64,000 bases of DNA. It comes from Acidovorax radicis N35. GTDB taxonomy: Bacteria; Pseudomonadota; Gammaproteobacteria; Burkholderiales; Burkholderiaceae_C. Of this stretch, positions 62,580-64,000 are shown one piece after another. The notes under the pieces were generated by a model. The model was not told the DNA's origin. It saw only the letters and a program-made list of their open reading frames with translations, and searched no databases. Position 1 is the first letter of the stretch. Each line of letters starts with the position of its first letter. The stretch covers positions 186,001-250,000 of the forward strand of contig NZ_AFBG01000020.1 of NCBI RefSeq assembly GCF_000204195.1, given 5' to 3'. The position numbers were made by a program, and so were the translations under genes.

Positions 62580-64000
62580 GTGTCGTCTTCGTTATCTTCC
62601 GGTGCAGACTTTGAGCACATGTTTGAGCTGGCGCCTGTATCCCTTTGGCTGGAGGACTACAGCGCCCTGAAGCAGCTTTTTGACAGTTGGCGCGCTGCAG
62701 GGGTCGTCGATCTCCGTGCCCACCTTGCGCAGGACCCCACGCGGGTACGGCAATGCAGCGCCGCTCTGAAGGTGATGAAAGTCAATCGCCGCACGCTGGA
62801 GCTGTTTGCGGCCGAGAGCCAACAGGTACTTGAAGCGAATCTGGACAAGGTTTTCAGGGATGACATGCACGACGCGGTCTCCCATGAACTGGCGGCGCTG
62901 TGGTCCGGGCAGCTTGAGTTCTCGAACCAGACCGTCAACTATGCACTGGATGGCCGGCGTCTTGACGTTCAGATCCGCGCACGCATCCTGCCTGGGTACG
63001 AATCCGATTGGAGCCGAGTTCTGCTCTCGTTGGAAGACATCACCGCCCAGGTACGGGGGGCCCGCCAACTTCGGCGCAGCGAACAATATGCACGGGATTT
63101 GTTCGAGCATTCACCGGTCTCACTGTGGGTCGAGGATTTCAGCGCCGTGAAGAGCCTGCTCGACGGCGTTCGCGCGCAGGGCATTGACGACTTCAAGACA
63201 TTCATCACGGTGCATCCCGAATTCGTCACGCGCTGCATGCAGGAGATCCGCGTGATCGATGTCAACCAGCAGACGCTGCGCATGTTCGGCGCCTCTAGCA
63301 AGGAGATGCTCCTCAATAACATCGGACGGGTATTTCGGGGCGAGATGCACGAGTCCTTCGCTGACCAGTTGCTGGACCTGTGGGAGGGCAAGACCTTCCA
63401 GCAGCGCGAAGTGGTCAACTACGCGTTGTCGGGTGATGCGGTGCATATTCACATGCAGTTCTCGGTGCTGGCAGACCACCTGGCGGACTGGGGTTTGGTG
63501 CTGCTGTCATTGGTGGACATTACCGCGCGCAAGAAAGCGGAGGCGTACCTGGAATACCTTGGCAAGCATGATGTCTTGACCCAGCTCCGCAACCGGGCCT
63601 TTTATGCCGAAGAACTCAACCGTGTCACCCGCAAGGGACCCTGGCCTTTGTCCATCATTGCGATTGACCTGAACGGACTCAAGGTCGTGAACGATGAGCA
63701 GGGCCATGCTGCGGGCGATTCCATGCTGCGCAGGGTGGGCGAAGTGCTGGCCAAGGCCGTGGACCCACCTGCCTGCGCTGCCCGCATTGGTGGAGATGAG
63801 TTCACGGTGTTGCTGCCGGGCATGGACGAACGCAGCGCCTTTGCGCTGCAGGATCGCATCCTCTCCATGCTCGATTTGAACAACCAGTTCTATCCAGGCC
63901 AGCCGATCAGCCTGGCCATGGGCGTGGCCTCCTGCCGTTCGGGAGATATGGTGGAGGCAACCATCCATCGCGCCGACCAGGCCATGTATGCTGAAAAGAT
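62580..64000 (+). CDS. diguanylate cyclase with two tandem PAS repeats (3' end outside window)
   Basis: At least 473 residues; the C-terminal end is cut off by the window. Two near-identical sensory repeats stand in tandem: residues ~15-155 (FELAPVSLWLEDYSALKQL) and ~175-316 (FEHSPVSLWVEDFSAVKSL). Both end in a LLSL(E/V)DIT strand typical of PAS. A GGDEF domain follows, with intact GGDEF (404-408) and the metal/GTP segment IDLNGLKVVNDEQGH. No RxxD inhibitory site precedes GGDEF. No membrane segment is visible, so it is cytosolic. The start is GTG 62580, with GGGAGG eight bases upstream. It makes cyclic-di-GMP in response to a signal sensed by the PAS pair. Confidence 0.9.
   Translation, partial: MSSSLSSGADFEHMFELAPVSLWLEDYSALKQLFDSWRAAGVVDLRAHLAQDPTRVRQCSAALKVMKVNRRTLELFAAESQQVLEANLDKVFRDDMHDAVSHELAALWSGQLEFSNQTVNYALDGRRLDVQIRARILPGYESDWSRVLLSLEDITAQVRGARQLRRSEQYARDLFEHSPVSLWVEDFSAVKSLLDGVRAQGIDDFKTFITVHPEFVTRCMQEIRVIDVNQQTLRMFGASSKEMLLNNIGRVFRGEMHESFADQLLDLWEGKTFQQREVVNYALSGDAVHIHMQFSVLADHLADWGLVLLSLVDITARKKAEAYLEYLGKHDVLTQLRNRAFYAEELNRVTRKGPWPLSIIAIDLNGLKVVNDEQGHAAGDSMLRRVGEVLAKAVDPPACAARIGGDEFTVLLPGMDERSAFALQDRILSMLDLNNQFYPGQPISLAMGVASCRSGDMVEATIHRADQAMYAEK

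Overview
The window is a chromosomal segment of a high-GC betaproteobacterium of the order Burkholderiales, most likely family Comamonadaceae (Acidovorax-like). The basis is gene content and order (rpsP-rimM-trmD-rplS, ribF-ileS-lspA, ftsK-lolA-rarA, rpmB-rpmG), protein flavour, and a dispersed palindromic element that I associate with this family. No rRNA, tRNA, CRISPR array, prophage or complete insertion sequence was seen. The window opens inside a DUF3422 gene and closes inside a diguanylate cyclase gene.

Layout. 1-6.1 kb: DUF3422 tail, a cytosolic-type gamma-glutamyltransferase, an EamA exporter, an SH3b-M48 peptidase pair on the minus strand, and an SDR protein lacking the normal catalytic Tyr/Lys. 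6.3-10.8 kb: an orphan TRAP-type solute-binding protein translationally coupled to a membrane GGDEF-EAL protein, then a small secreted protein. 10.8-16.1 kb: a second EamA exporter, quinone oxidoreductase, a DUF4743/Nudix hydrolase, and a Na/phosphate cotransporter with a PhoU-like tail, whose upstream region holds a 7-bp x 13 tandem repeat and a Pho-box-like sequence. 16.1-20.6 kb: ribF-ileS-lspA. 20.8-25.3 kb: HNH nuclease, a lipoprotein alpha/beta hydrolase, and a two-gene acyl-CoA dehydrogenase operon behind a TetR-like operator. 25.5-29.1 kb: an accessory three-gene cassette ending in a DUF4132-type protein. 29.2-38.2 kb: yceH, purN, a histidine-kinase relic, DUF1653, a second M48 peptidase, an RsmB-like methyltransferase, a fatty-acid desaturase with an unusual C-terminus, and a MocR regulator divergent from a small gene. 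38.2-45.2 kb: rpmG, rpmB, trxB, a Crp/Fnr regulator, ftsK, lolA, rarA. 45.2-51.6 kb: livHMGF without livK, then DUF486 and the DUF47-PiT phosphate pair. 51.6-57 kb: a TM2 protein, a GNAT enzyme, rpsP-rimM-trmD-rplS, a CoA pyrophosphatase, a CobD-like protein. 57-64 kb: a Ste24-type peptidase-phhB-rsgA operon, orn, a DEAD-box helicase with a long leader, and a tandem-PAS diguanylate cyclase.

The most striking pattern runs across genes: at least 14 copies of a short element (about 60-65 bp: an A/T-rich hairpin GCTAY...RTAGC, an AGCGCTT...AAGCGCT palindrome, then an AATTTTG-type tail) are scattered through the 64 kb. Five are intergenic. The other nine lie inside or at the start of coding sequences without breaking the frame, so they supply amino acids to ileS, rarA, lolA, the SDR, the Nudix protein, an acyl-CoA dehydrogenase and others. 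It behaves like the Rickettsia palindromic elements but is a different sequence. A second, roughly 100-bp GC-rich repeat occurs three times between genes. The best candidates for new biology are this element, the binding-protein/GGDEF-EAL module and the DUF4132 cassette.
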